Assembly: GCF_027886425.1 (NCBI RefSeq)
Contig: NZ_CP115671.1
Coordinates: 930,001-994,000 of the forward strand
Direction of reading: 5' to 3'
Origin: Brevundimonas vesicularis
GTDB taxonomy: Bacteria; Pseudomonadota; Alphaproteobacteria; Caulobacterales; Caulobacteraceae
DNA length: 64,000 nt
Both the position numbers and the translations under genes were made by a program. Numbering within the stretch: position 1 is the stretch's first letter; each line of letters begins with the position of its first letter. Below are positions 1 through 8,172 of the stretch, piece after piece. Below the pieces are notes generated by a model. The model had not been told where the DNA came from. It saw only the letters and a list, made by a program, of their open reading frames with translations, and did not search any database.

Positions 1-1194
1 TTCGCACCGCGTCTCGCCCGGACGCTTGGCCGGCAACCGGCGGCGCTGGACGGCGTGCTGGACGCCCGCTTCCTGGTCGATCTGTCCGAAGACACCGGCT
101 TGACCGAACAGATGCTGCGCGAGGCGGGCGAGACCGAAGATTTCGAAGGGGCCATGAACGCCGTGCGCCGCCTGCACCGCGAGCAGATGTTTCGTATAGG
201 CATCCACGCCTTGACCGGCCGGGCTGGGGCCGAGGCGGCGGGCCGCGCCTACGCCGCCCTTGCCGACGCCGCCATGCGCACCCTGTCGCCGGCGGCGCTG
301 GCCGAGGCCGAACGGCTGGGCGGCGCCTTTCCCGGCGCGGTGGCCGTGGTCGCCCTGGGCAAGGCCGGCTCGCGCGAGATGACCGCCGGATCGGATCTCG
401 ATCTGATGACCCTGTACGAGGCGCCGGCCGAGGCGATGTCCGAGATCAAGGGTTGGACCGCCGACGTCTTCTACGCCCGCTTCACCCAGCGGCTGATTGC
501 GGCCCTGTCGGCGCATACGGCGGAGGGCGGACTTTATGAGGTGGACATGCGCCTGCGCCCCACCGGCTCCAAGGGCCCGGTTTCGGTGCGGCTGAAGGCG
601 TTTGACGCCTATTACGCCAAGGAGGCCGAGACCTGGGAGTTCATGGTTCTGACCCGCGCCCGCGTGGTCTGGGCCAGCGATCCCAAGTTCGGCGCCCAGG
701 TTTCGGCCGCCATCGAGGCGGCCCTGCGTCGCCCGCGTCCCGGCGTCGATGTCGCCGCAGATGTCCGAAAGATGCGTAGCCTGATGGATCGCGAGCGTCG
801 CCCGCACGGCTTCTGGGACTTGAAGCTCTCGCCGGGCGGGCAGGTGGACGCCGAGTTCGCCGCCCAATTTCGCCAGCTTCAGGCCGCCGCCATCGGCGAG
901 CCCTTGACCCTGTCGACGCTTGAGGCCCTGCACGACGACCCGGTCCTGGCCGAGGCCTGGCGCGTGCAGCAGCGGCTGGCCCATCTTCTGGCCGCCGCCT
1001 TCGAGGGGCGGGTCGATCCGGAGGGCGAGCCCAGCGTCTTCCAGCTGCGCCTGGCCGAGGCCGCCGGCGCGCCGGACTTCGCCACGCTGAAGACCGAGCT
1101 GACCGACTTGCGCGCGCGAGCGCGAAAGGCCTTCGAGCGGGCGGTTCCAGCAGGCCGCGACGGAGAATCCGCAACGCCGCGTTCAATCTCCTGA
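1..1194 (+). CDS. glnE: Glutamine-synthetase adenylyltransferase/deadenylyltransferase, 3' part
   Basis: The reading frame is open from the first base of the window, so the gene begins upstream and only about the last 397 codons are present. The product adenylylates and deadenylylates glutamine synthetase in response to PII. Visible family signatures are the nucleotidyltransferase motif GKAGSREMTAGSDLDL with its Asp-x-Asp pair, DMRLRPTGSKGP, the WEFMVLTRAR stretch and the DLKLSPGGQVDAEF segment of the C-terminal adenylylating half. The deadenylylating N-terminal domain lies outside the window. It ends 47 bases before the next gene, an EF-hand protein on the same strand. Confidence 0.93.
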   Translation, partial: FAPRLARTLGRQPAALDGVLDARFLVDLSEDTGLTEQMLREAGETEDFEGAMNAVRRLHREQMFRIGIHALTGRAGAEAAGRAYAALADAAMRTLSPAALAEAERLGGAFPGAVAVVALGKAGSREMTAGSDLDLMTLYEAPAEAMSEIKGWTADVFYARFTQRLIAALSAHTAEGGLYEVDMRLRPTGSKGPVSVRLKAFDAYYAKEAETWEFMVLTRARVVWASDPKFGAQVSAAIEAALRRPRPGVDVAADVRKMRSLMDRERRPHGFWDLKLSPGGQVDAEFAAQFRQLQAAAIGEPLTLSTLEALHDDPVLAEAWRVQQRLAHLLAAAFEGRVDPEGEPSVFQLRLAEAAGAPDFATLKTELTDLRARARKAFERAVPAGRDGESATPRSIS

Positions 1195-1241
1195 CAGGGC
1201 AATGTCAAAGGGCGCCAAACGCGCCCGTGGAGATGATCGAG

Positions 1242-1868
1242 ATGAAAAAGACCTTTCTGACCGGCTTGGGCGTCATCGCTCTGGCCGCCGCCGCCGGCGC
1301 CGCGACTGCACAGGTTCCCCCGGCCCCCGCCGCCGCGCCCGCGCCGCATCATTCGCGCGGGGATCCGAACCGCCAGATCACCCGCGCCGAGTTCGTTGAT
1401 GCGCGCATCGCGCGCCTGACCGCGCTCGATACGAACCGCGACGGCGTGGTCAGCCCCGAAGAGCGCGCCGCCGCCATGCAGGCCCGTCGCGCCGAACGCG
1501 CGGGCGACCGGTTCGCCAAGCTGGACGCGAACGGCGACGGTTCCATCAGCCGGGCCGAGTTCGACGCTGGCCATGCCGCCCGCCCGGATCGCGGTCCGCG
1601 CGCAGAGCGCGCCGGTCATCGTGAGGGCCGTCGCGGCGGCGCGCATCACGCCATGCGCGGACAAGGACGCGAACGCGGGCCAGTGGTGATCGCCGAAGCC
1701 TCCGCCAAGCTGGGCGAGCGGTTCGACAAGATGGACGCCAACCGCGACGGCGTGATCTCCGCCGACGAGCGCCGGGCGGCCATGTCCGCTCAACGCGCGG
1801 ATCGCCAGGAACGCCGCGCGGCCCGCCAGGCGCAACAACCCGCTTCCCCCGTTCCGGCTTCGGAGTAA
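1242..1868 (+). CDS. Exported EF-hand (calcium-binding) protein
   Basis: A 208-residue protein with a signal peptide (MKKTF start, hydrophobic core to about residue 22, Ala-rich cleavage region). It carries three clear EF-hand loops: residues 63-74 (DTNRDGVVSPEE), 95-106 (DANGDGSISRAE) and 165-176 (DANRDGVISADE), each with acidic residues at positions 1, 5 and 12. A weaker loop-like stretch lies near residues 41-50. The ATG at 1242 is preferred over the GTG at 1227 because GGAG at 1229-1232 is well placed for it. Periplasmic calcium binding is expected; the specific role is unknown. The ECF sigma operon starts 65 bases downstream and may be functionally linked, which is inference. Confidence 0.85.
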   Translation: MKKTFLTGLGVIALAAAAGAATAQVPPAPAAAPAPHHSRGDPNRQITRAEFVDARIARLTALDTNRDGVVSPEERAAAMQARRAERAGDRFAKLDANGDGSISRAEFDAGHAARPDRGPRAERAGHREGRRGGAHHAMRGQGRERGPVVIAEASAKLGERFDKMDANRDGVISADERRAAMSAQRADRQERRAARQAQQPASPVPASE

Positions 1869-1933
1869 GACGGTGTCGGGGTCGGCCGTCGTGAACGCAC
1901 CGGTCCCTTTCGTCAGTAGCGGAAGAGGCAGGT

Positions 1934-2506
1934 TTGGTCGCGATCGTCGACCCCGACGAGGATCTGGTGCGACGCGTTGGGCAGGGCGACCCGGCGGCGG
2001 CGCAGACGCTCGTCTCGCGCAAGCTGCCGCGCATCCTGTCGCTGGCCCAGCGCATGTTGGGCGACGCCGTCGAGGCCGAGGACGTGGCCCAGGAGACGAT
2101 GCTCAAGGCCTGGCGTCAGGCGCCCAAATGGATGCCCGGCAAGGCCCGGTTCGACACCTGGCTGCACCGGGTCGCGCTGAACCTCTGTTACGATCGGCTG
2201 AGGCGTCGGCGCGAAATCCCGACCGACACGCCGCCGGATCGTCCCGACGAAGGCCCGGCGCCGGATCGCGGTCTGCTGGCGGCCGAGACGGGCGCACGGG
2301 TCACGGCGGCCCTGAAACGGCTGCCGGACCGACAGCGCGAGGCCATCGTCCTGTGCCATTATCAGGAGCTGTCGAATATCGATGCGGCGGCCCTGATGGA
2401 GATCAGCGTCGAGGCGCTGGAGAGTTTGTTGTCGCGCGGTCGTCGCGCATTGCGTCTGGCCCTTTCGGACATCGGTCCGGGGTCGATTAAAGGAGACGGA
2501 CGATGA
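1934..2506 (+). CDS. ECF-type RNA polymerase sigma factor
   Basis: About 190 residues with the two-domain layout of extracytoplasmic-function sigma factors. A sigma2-like region lies near residues 25-90 (AEDVAQETMLKAWRQ, then FDTWLHRVALNLCYDRLRRR) and a sigma4 helix-turn-helix near residues 125-180 (LPDRQREAIVLCHYQELS, then AALMEISVEALESLLSRGRR). The frame has an in-frame stop at 1892-1894 and the best start is a TTG at 1934 after a GAAGAGGCAGG Shine-Dalgarno stretch. It overlaps the next gene by four bases (ATGA), typical of a sigma/anti-sigma operon. The 5' flank has TGAACG and CGTC elements that could be an ECF promoter, but their spacing is short. Confidence 0.88.
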   Translation: MVAIVDPDEDLVRRVGQGDPAAAQTLVSRKLPRILSLAQRMLGDAVEAEDVAQETMLKAWRQAPKWMPGKARFDTWLHRVALNLCYDRLRRRREIPTDTPPDRPDEGPAPDRGLLAAETGARVTAALKRLPDRQREAIVLCHYQELSNIDAAALMEISVEALESLLSRGRRALRLALSDIGPGSIKGDGR

Positions 2507-2904
2507 AGGCGGAACGGTTGCACGAACTGGCGGACGCCTATGGCGCCGACCTGCGTCGGTGGCCCGCGTCCGAGCGCGCCTTCGCCGAAAGCCTGATCGC
2601 CGCCGATCCGTCGCTGAAGGCGGTGCTGGATCAGGCGGCCGCGCTGGACGCGCTGCTCGACGCCGCGCCCGAACCTATCCCGTCCGCCGCCCTGACCGCG
2701 CGCATCCTTGCGGCTGCGCCCCGGGCGAAAGGCCGTCTGGGCAAGGCGATCTGGTATCTGGGCGCCGGTTGGGCCGCCGCGGCCTGTGCGGGCGTGGTCG
2801 CCGGCGTCGGCCTGACCACCCATCTGACCGCCGACGCGCGCGCCGATGCGGTGCTTTATCAATCCTCGCTGACGGGCGTGGATGACACGGAACTGTTGGG
2901 ATGA
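2503..2904 (+). CDS. Probable anti-sigma factor, single-pass membrane protein
   Basis: A 133-residue protein with a cytoplasmic-looking N-terminal half and one hydrophobic segment near residues 83-105, ending in a short outside tail. There is no zinc-binding anti-sigma HxxxCxxC motif and no named family was recognised. The assignment rests on position: it overlaps the ECF sigma gene by four bases and overlaps the metal-sensor-like gene downstream by four bases. Tight coupling to an ECF sigma plus a membrane anchor is the usual anti-sigma arrangement. It could instead be an unrelated membrane protein. Confidence 0.65.
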   Translation: MKAERLHELADAYGADLRRWPASERAFAESLIAADPSLKAVLDQAAALDALLDAAPEPIPSAALTARILAAAPRAKGRLGKAIWYLGAGWAAAACAGVVAGVGLTTHLTADARADAVLYQSSLTGVDDTELLG

Positions 2905-3413
2905 CGTCCAAGAGCCTGAAGATCGCCTTGGCCGTCTCGGTGGCCCTGAACCTTTTCGCCGTGGCGGGCGGTGTCACCTATGTCGTCAATCGCGACCGGA
3001 TCGAACGCCGGATCGAGGACCAACGCCGTCCGGGGCGCGAGGGACCGCTGGCCGAGGTGCTGGCCGATCTGGATCCGGCCGTACGCCAGCGCGTGCGCAC
3101 CTCGCTGCGAGAATCGGCCCTGGCGGCGCGTCCTGATTTCGAGGCGGCCCGCGCCGCCCGGCGCGAGGCCATCGACATCGCCGGTCAGCCGACCCTGGAC
3201 GCGGCCCGGGTCGAAAGCCTGCTGGAACAGTCCAGAGCCGCCGAGATGCGGGGCCGCACGCGTCTGGAAAACGGCGCGGTCGCCGTGCTGGCGACGCTGA
3301 CGCCCGAGGAGCGCAAGGCCTTGGCCCCGATCCTTCAGCGTAAGGGCGCCGCCCGTCGCGCCGTCGCGCACGGGCCGGATCACCGTCAGCCGGACGACCG
3401 CGCGCCCCGCTGA
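2901..3413 (+). CDS. Periplasmic heavy-metal-sensor-like protein (CpxP/Metal_resist type)
   Basis: A 170-residue protein anchored by one N-terminal hydrophobic segment (about residues 8-27) followed by a charged, mostly helical domain rich in Arg, Glu and Ala. It resembles the Metal_resist/CpxP-like periplasmic sensors: LAEVLADLDPAVRQRVRTSL near residue 50 and LTPEERKALAPIL near the C-terminus. Such proteins often sit beside ECF sigma factors and modulate signalling by metals or misfolded protein. The start overlaps the preceding stop by ATGA, so sigma, anti-sigma and sensor appear translationally coupled. The ligand cannot be read from sequence. Confidence 0.72.
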   Translation: MTSKSLKIALAVSVALNLFAVAGGVTYVVNRDRIERRIEDQRRPGREGPLAEVLADLDPAVRQRVRTSLRESALAARPDFEAARAARREAIDIAGQPTLDAARVESLLEQSRAAEMRGRTRLENGAVAVLATLTPEERKALAPILQRKGAARRAVAHGPDHRQPDDRAPR

Positions 3414-3427
3414 CGGCGCTTCAGCGC

Positions 3428-4108
3428 TTAGCCTTTTCTGGACGCGCGGAAGGCGGCGACGGCGTTCACCGCCGAGCGCACCGACGCCTCGATGGCGGCC
3501 CAGTCGCTCGACTTCACGGCGTCATCGGTCACCAGTTTGGAGCCCATACCCGCCGCGACGATGCCCGCGCCGAACCATTTGGCGATCGACGCCTCGTCCG
3601 GATCGACGCCGCCCGTCGGCATGATCTTGACCCAGGGCATCGGGCCCTTGACCGCCTTGACGAAGTCCGGGCCGCCGACCGACGAGCCGGGGAACAGTTT
3701 GACGATGTCGCAGCCCAGCTCGTGCGCCTCGCCGATGTCGGTCACCGACCCGCAGCCGGGGAAATAGGCGACCATGCGCCGATTGCAGACCTTGGCCACG
3801 TCGGGGATCAGGCATGGGCTGACCACGAACCGCGCGCCCCGGTTCAGATAAAGCGAGGCTGTCCCCGCATCGACGATCGAGCCGATGCCCAAGACCACGT
3901 TCGGATCCGTCTTGATCAGTTCGCGATTGATCTCACCGAACAGGTCACAGGCGAAGTCGCCGCGATTGGTGAACTCGACCACCGGCGCCCCGCCGCGCGC
4001 GCAGGCGCGGATGACGTTCAGGCTGACCTCGGCGTCGGGATGATAGAAGACCGGGCACACGCCCTGGGTCTGAAGCGCCTGAAGCACGCTGACGCGATCA
4101 TGGGCCAT
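3428..4108 (-). CDS. eda: 2-dehydro-3-deoxy-phosphogluconate (KDPG) aldolase family protein
   Basis: A 226-residue TIM-barrel aldolase that would cleave KDPG to pyruvate and glyceraldehyde 3-phosphate, the last step of the Entner-Doudoroff route. The Schiff-base lysine lies in CDIVKLFPGS, the catalytic Glu in APVVEFTNRG, and a phosphate-binding KIMPTGGV loop follows. The start at 4108 is supported by GAGGAA upstream; an upstream in-frame start (4168) lacks support. It lies about 5.4 kb from the zwf-pgl-edd-glk operon, so the final step is transcribed separately. Related aldolases act on KHG or KDPGal, so substrate range is not certain. Confidence 0.85.
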   Translation of the reverse strand: MAHDRVSVLQALQTQGVCPVFYHPDAEVSLNVIRACARGGAPVVEFTNRGDFACDLFGEINRELIKTDPNVVLGIGSIVDAGTASLYLNRGARFVVSPCLIPDVAKVCNRRMVAYFPGCGSVTDIGEAHELGCDIVKLFPGSSVGGPDFVKAVKGPMPWVKIMPTGGVDPDEASIAKWFGAGIVAAGMGSKLVTDDAVKSSDWAAIEASVRSAVNAVAAFRASRKG

Positions 4109-4256
4109 GGACGGGTTCCTCTGCGATAGGTTCGCGTTCGACCTCCGCTGTCGCGAACGCAAGGTCAAGTCAAACCGCGTTAGCGCGGGCGTTCTCTTGA
4201 CGGCGTGTGGCGAAAGGCGGACCGTCGTTCGCTCATTCCCCTCTTGGAGCAGCAGG

Positions 4257-4613
4257 ATGTTCGCCGCCCTCGCCGTCGTCGTCCTTCTGACCGTTCAGGA
4301 CCCGCCGCCCGCCGCCGACATGGACGGCGCCTGGTCCGTCGATCTGGCGACCGATCCGGCCCAGCCCTACCGCCAGCCCATGAACCTCACGCTCCAGCCC
4401 GACGGCGTCGTGACGGGCGACTTCTACAACAGCCGGATCGAGGCGGGCCGATGGAAGCGCCAGCACGGCCGGCTGTGCGTCTCGTTCCGAACGACCGACG
4501 GCGCAGGCCCCTATCACACGGCGGCCTGTCTTGCGGGCGATCATGTCGAGGGTCAGACCTGGGCCGAACACCGCAACTTCGTCTTCATCTGGCGCGCCGA
4601 CCGCCCCTCTTGA
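4257..4613 (+). CDS. Small exported protein of unknown function
   Basis: A 118-residue protein with a short hydrophobic N-terminus (MFAALAVVVLLTV) that looks like a signal peptide, then a beta-rich domain containing DMDGAWSVDL, reminiscent of lipocalin-like folds, and two cysteines around residues 80-100. The ATG at 4257 follows TTGGAGCAGCAGG. The frame is open upstream to 4107 but that extension overlaps the start of eda and lacks a ribosome binding site. It is divergent from eda; the 148-base gap presumably holds both promoters. No family was recognised. Confidence 0.7.
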   Translation: MFAALAVVVLLTVQDPPPAADMDGAWSVDLATDPAQPYRQPMNLTLQPDGVVTGDFYNSRIEAGRWKRQHGRLCVSFRTTDGAGPYHTAACLAGDHVEGQTWAEHRNFVFIWRADRPS

Positions 4614-4712
4614 AGCCTCGCCGCTCAAGCCCATCTGTCAGGGGGGGAGCGGGGGATTTCATACGAATTAGACAATTAGACTCACTTTTTCGACGCTGGG
4701 TCTGATTGCTGC

Positions 4713-5567
4713 TCAGCGTCGATGGGCCAGGTCGGCCAGCCGCCTGACCAAGGCGCTCTCGGCATTGAAAAGCGGATCCAGAACCGTGAAATGGTTCAGG
4801 TCGGGCAGGGGCTCGAACCGTGTCTTCGCCCCGGCGTAGCCCCAACGCGTGGCCATGTCGCGGCTTTGATCCACGAAGGCCTCGCTTTCCGCACCGCCGA
4901 AAACGCAGTCCAGAACCGCGCCGGCCGGCGCCGGCCAGCGGATCGGCGACAGGGCCTGGGCCTCGGCCCTATTCAGGTCCAGGGCGATGTTGAGCGAGGT
5001 GGGGATCAGCGGCTCCAGATCGAACACGCCCGAGATGGCGACCGCCGCCGAGGCCCGCCCGTCAGCCAGCAGGCAGGCCGCCATATGGCCGCCTGCCGAA
5101 TGGCCGCTGACGACCGGCGCATCGCCGGTCCGGTCGCGGATCAGGTCGACCGCCGCCCGCGCCTGATCGACGATCCGGCCCAGCCGCACGCTGGGCGCCA
5201 GGTCATAGGTCGGGATGGCGACGCTGACTCCGTGGGCCAGCAGGGGTGGAGCCACGAAGCTGAACCAGCCCGCATCCAGCGCCTGCCAGTAGCCGCCGTG
5301 CAGGAAGACCAAGACCGGCGCGCCGTCCCCGGCGTCGAACCAGTCGATCCGCTCGCGCTCGCCTGGGCCGTATTTCAGGACCTGGGGCGGATGGGCGGCG
5401 CGGGCGGTCTCCGATCCCGTCTTCCAGCACGCCATCACGGCGGGATGGTCGGGGACCAGGGCGCGGTTGTTGTATTGCGCCTCCAGCACGGCGTCTGTGT
5501 CTTGCGGCTTACCCGTCACGTCTTCGTCCGCTAGAAGCGCCCTCGAACCAAAGGACTGATCCGCCAT
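4713..5567 (-). CDS. Alpha/beta hydrolase, arylformamidase-like esterase
   Basis: About 284 residues of alpha/beta-hydrolase fold. It has the oxyanion motif HGGYW, the nucleophile elbow GHSAGG, an acidic residue in the DLEPLI/VFGGAESE region and a C-terminal His in LPDLNHFTVLD. The HGGYW form is typical of arylformamidase (kynurenine formamidase)-like esterases, but substrate cannot be assigned. The ATG at 5567 overlaps the start codon of the opposite-strand AsnC-domain gene (5566), which is awkward for promoters; a GTG at 5519 after GCGGACGAAGAC is an attractive alternative. The core fold begins after residue 35 either way. Confidence 0.82.
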   Translation of the reverse strand: MADQSFGSRALLADEDVTGKPQDTDAVLEAQYNNRALVPDHPAVMACWKTGSETARAAHPPQVLKYGPGERERIDWFDAGDGAPVLVFLHGGYWQALDAGWFSFVAPPLLAHGVSVAIPTYDLAPSVRLGRIVDQARAAVDLIRDRTGDAPVVSGHSAGGHMAACLLADGRASAAVAISGVFDLEPLIPTSLNIALDLNRAEAQALSPIRWPAPAGAVLDCVFGGAESEAFVDQSRDMATRWGYAGAKTRFEPLPDLNHFTVLDPLFNAESALVRRLADLAHRR

Positions 5568-5823
5568 GATGACCGCCATCTTCGTCTTCATCAAATGCGA
5601 GCTGGGCTACGCCAACGACGTGGCGGCCGATATCGTGGACAATGTCGAGAACGTCTCGGAGGTCTATTCCACCTCGGGTCAGCACGACCTGCTGGCCAAG
5701 TTCAACCTGCCGCGCGACGCCGACATCGGCACCTTCGTGACGAAACAGGTCCAGACGCGGCCGCACGTGCGCGACACCTTCACCGTCATCACCTTCTCGC
5801 CCTTCCTGCCGAGCAAAGGCTAG
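5566..5823 (+). CDS. Stand-alone Lrp/AsnC ligand-binding (RAM) domain protein
   Basis: An 85-residue protein equal to the C-terminal effector-binding domain of Lrp/AsnC regulators, without the helix-turn-helix. The pattern VFIKCELG, VYSTSGQHDLLAKF and VQTRPHVRDTFTVITF matches the beta-alpha-beta-beta-alpha-beta ferredoxin-like fold. Such orphan domains oligomerise and bind amino acids. AAGGA sits upstream of the ATG. Its stop shares the bases CTAG (5820-5823) with the stop of the convergent membrane-protein gene. Confidence 0.88.
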   Translation: MMTAIFVFIKCELGYANDVAADIVDNVENVSEVYSTSGQHDLLAKFNLPRDADIGTFVTKQVQTRPHVRDTFTVITFSPFLPSKG

Positions 5824-6323
5824 GGCGCGGCCTTTCGCCTGACCTTGTCCTTGCGATCCTCGGCCTCGTCGTCGTCGCCGACCTTTTCCTCGACCGTGGC
5901 CGACAGGCGCTGGAAGACGCCCAGGCCCACCAGCACCAGCACCGAGGCGATCAGCAGGGCGGTGGGATAAAGCAACTGCGCCACGTCCTCGCGCGCCGTC
6001 TTGAACACCACGACCAGCGCTTCGAGGAACAGGGCGATGACGATGGTCGACAGGAACTTGGTCAGGCTGCGCCGGGCCTCGGCGGCGCTGCGCTTTTCGT
6101 TGCCGCGCCGCACCTCGTCCTCGAAGATGTATTTGGCCACGTCGAAGACGGCGATGGCGACGATGACATAGCCCAGCACGTCCAGAACCGCGTCGGCGCC
6201 GGACTTGTCGGGCGAGCCGATGCCGTGCAGCGCATCCTTCACCCCGAACCCGATCAGGGCCATGGCCGCCAGCAACAGCAGCAGGCTGGCGAAGGCGAAC
6301 ACCGCCCGGGTCAGATAGGTCAT
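5820..6323 (-). CDS. Integral membrane protein of unknown function
   Basis: A 167-residue protein with about four predicted transmembrane segments (near residues 4-27, 45-66, 92-112 and 118-140) and a highly charged C-terminal tail (EEKVGDDDEAEDRKDKVRRK). A conserved-looking cytoplasmic loop, FEDEVRRGNEKRSAAEARRS, lies between segments 2 and 3. The start at 6323 follows GGAGGGATTTCC; the frame is open far upstream but that would run antisense through hmgA. It is divergent from hmgA, and the 114 bases between the two starts must hold both promoters. No named family was identified. Confidence 0.78.
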   Translation of the reverse strand: MTYLTRAVFAFASLLLLLAAMALIGFGVKDALHGIGSPDKSGADAVLDVLGYVIVAIAVFDVAKYIFEDEVRRGNEKRSAAEARRSLTKFLSTIVIALFLEALVVVFKTAREDVAQLLYPTALLIASVLVLVGLGVFQRLSATVEEKVGDDDEAEDRKDKVRRKAAP

Positions 6324-6437
6324 GGAAATCCCTCCGCGAGGCCACAGCAACGCGCCAACCGCCAAGCTGTTGCCTGACGGGCAAAGGGTGACGCTGGCGC
6401 CGGGGACGGCTAAACGAGGGGCATAGGGAGACACGAC

Positions 6438-7733
6438 ATGACGCGATCCAACGCGCCCGCCTACATGACCGGTTTCGGCAATCATTTCGCGACCGAGGCC
6501 GCGCCCGGCGCCCTGCCGGTGGGCCGAAACTCGCCGCAGAAGACGCCGATGGGCCTGTATGCCGAACAGCTGTCCGGCACCGCCTTCACCGCGCCGCGCG
6601 CCGAGAACCGGCGCAGCTGGCTCTATCGTCTGCGTCCGTCGGCCCAGCATGGGCCGTACACCCCCTTCGATCAGGGGCGGGTCCGCTCCGGTCCGTTCGA
6701 CGAGACGCCGCCCAATCCCAACCGGATGCGATGGGACCCGCTGCCGATGCCGCAGGCTGCGACCGACTGGGTCGAGGGGCTGACGACCTATGGCGGCAAC
6801 GGCGAGCCGGACGGCGGGGCCGGGGCGGGTATTCACCTGTATGTCGCCAACCGATCGATGACCGACCGGGTCTTCTATGACGCCGACGGCGAACTGCTGA
6901 TCGTGCCTCAAGAAGGCGACCATCGCTTCGTCACCGAGTTCGGCGTCATCGAGGCCCAGCCGGGTCACATCGTCCTGATCCCGCGTGGCGTGCGGTTCCG
7001 TGTCGAGGTGGACGGGCCGGTGCGCGGCTATGTCTGCGAGAACTACGGCAGTCCGTTCCGCCTGCCGGATCTCGGACCTATCGGCTCGAACGGCCTGGCC
7101 AATCCGCGCGACTTCGAGACGCCGGTTGCGGCCTATGAGGACGTGGATCGCCCGACCGAGTGCGTCCAGAAATACGGCGGCCGCCTGTGGGCCACGACCT
7201 TCGATCACAGCCCGCTGGACGTCGTCGCCTGGCACGGCAATCTGGCGCCCTGCCGCTATGACACGGCGCGGTTCAACACGATCAACACCGTCAGCTACGA
7301 CCACCCCGATCCATCGATCTTCACCGTCCTGACCAGTCCGTCCGACACGCCCGGCACGGCCAATATCGACTTCGTCATCTTCCCGCCGCGCTGGATGGTG
7401 GCCGAGGACACCTTCCGCCCGCCGTGGTTCCATCGCAACGTGATGAGCGAGTTCATGGGTCTGGTGACCGGCGCCTATGACGCCAAGGCGGGCGGATTCG
7501 CGCCAGGCGGCGCATCGCTGCACAACCGCATGAGCGGCCACGGCCCCGATCAGGCCAGCTATGACGGCGCGATCAAGGCTGAACTCAAGCCCCACAAGAT
7601 CGAAAACACCCTGGCCTTCATGTTCGAGACGCGCATGCCGATCCGCGTCACGAAATGGGCGTCGGAATCACCGCAGATGCAGCTCGACTACGACGACGTC
7701 TGGTCAGGCTTCACCAAAGGACAGATCTCATGA
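6438..7733 (+). CDS. hmgA: Homogentisate 1,2-dioxygenase
   Basis: A 431-residue enzyme that opens the ring of homogentisate to maleylacetoacetate with non-haem Fe(II) in tyrosine/phenylalanine catabolism. The N-terminus (YMTGFGNHFATEA) and QLSGTAFTAPRAENRRSWLY are characteristic, and the iron-ligand segment WFHRNVMSEFMG supplies His and Glu, with a further His in SLHNRMSGHGPD. Length is normal for the family. AGGGAG lies upstream of the ATG. The stop overlaps the start of a small lipoprotein gene by ATGA. Other genes of the pathway are not in the window. Confidence 0.96.
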   Translation: MTRSNAPAYMTGFGNHFATEAAPGALPVGRNSPQKTPMGLYAEQLSGTAFTAPRAENRRSWLYRLRPSAQHGPYTPFDQGRVRSGPFDETPPNPNRMRWDPLPMPQAATDWVEGLTTYGGNGEPDGGAGAGIHLYVANRSMTDRVFYDADGELLIVPQEGDHRFVTEFGVIEAQPGHIVLIPRGVRFRVEVDGPVRGYVCENYGSPFRLPDLGPIGSNGLANPRDFETPVAAYEDVDRPTECVQKYGGRLWATTFDHSPLDVVAWHGNLAPCRYDTARFNTINTVSYDHPDPSIFTVLTSPSDTPGTANIDFVIFPPRWMVAEDTFRPPWFHRNVMSEFMGLVTGAYDAKAGGFAPGGASLHNRMSGHGPDQASYDGAIKAELKPHKIENTLAFMFETRMPIRVTKWASESPQMQLDYDDVWSGFTKGQIS

Positions 7734-8092
7734 TCCGCATTTCCCTCATCGCCGCCGTCGCGCTTCTGGCCGCCGCCTGCTCGCCCCAGACCACGGGCGC
7801 GGCGTCGGATGCGCCGATGCAGAGCGCCGACGCCGCGTCCTGCGCCACGCGCGGCGGCACGATGAAACAGGTCGGGCGGATGCAATCCTGGCAGTGCGTC
7901 ATCAGCTATGCCGACGCCGGCAAGCGCTGCACCGACGGCGATCAGTGCCAGGGCGACTGCCGCATCGAGGGCAACAGCGGCGTGACGCCGGGGACGGCGG
8001 CGACCGGTGTCTGCCAGGCGACCAGCGACCGTTTCGGCTGCAATACGACGGTCAAGGACGGCAAGGCCGGCCCGACCCTGTGCATCGACTGA
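7730..8092 (+). CDS. Small cysteine-rich lipoprotein
   Basis: A 120-residue protein with a short lipoprotein signal peptide ending in the lipobox LLAAAC (Cys about residue 17). The mature part contains seven further cysteines (CATRGGTMKQ, WQCVI, RCTDGDQCQGDC, GVCQ, GCNTT, LCID), suggesting disulfides. It is coupled to hmgA through an ATGA overlap with AAAGG upstream, but the connection to homogentisate degradation is not obvious. Function unknown. Confidence 0.78.
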   Translation: MIRISLIAAVALLAAACSPQTTGAASDAPMQSADAASCATRGGTMKQVGRMQSWQCVISYADAGKRCTDGDQCQGDCRIEGNSGVTPGTAATGVCQATSDRFGCNTTVKDGKAGPTLCID

Positions 8093-8105
8093 GGTCGCAG
8101 GCACG

Positions 8106-8135
8106 AAAAAGCCCCCGTCGCGAACGACGGGGGCT
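8106..8135 (-). terminator. Rho-independent terminator of the 8173-8478 gene
   Basis: An 11-bp perfect stem (8110-8120 with 8125-8135) with a four-base loop that reads TTCG on the minus strand. It is followed on that strand by a run of T (AAAAA at 8106-8110 on plus). The T run makes it a minus-strand terminator; on plus it may also stop the hmgA operon, but no T tract follows there. Confidence 0.85.
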
Positions 8136-8172
8136 GATCCATCCGTAAACGGATTTAGTCGGTCGCCAGACC

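Noticed and set aside
1892..1914. An ECF-type promoter (TGAACG ... CGTC) before the sigma gene
   Set aside because: The spacing between the two elements is about 14 bases, shorter than usual, and no second copy was found to support a consensus; mentioned only in the gene entry.
4107..4256. Extending the small exported protein upstream to 4107
   Set aside because: The extension overlaps the eda start, lacks a ribosome binding site and would bury the signal peptide.
8106..8135. Reading the hairpin as the terminator of the hmgA operon on plus
   Set aside because: The T run follows the stem only on the minus strand; on plus the stem is followed by GATCC. It may still have some effect, but the minus gene is its natural owner.
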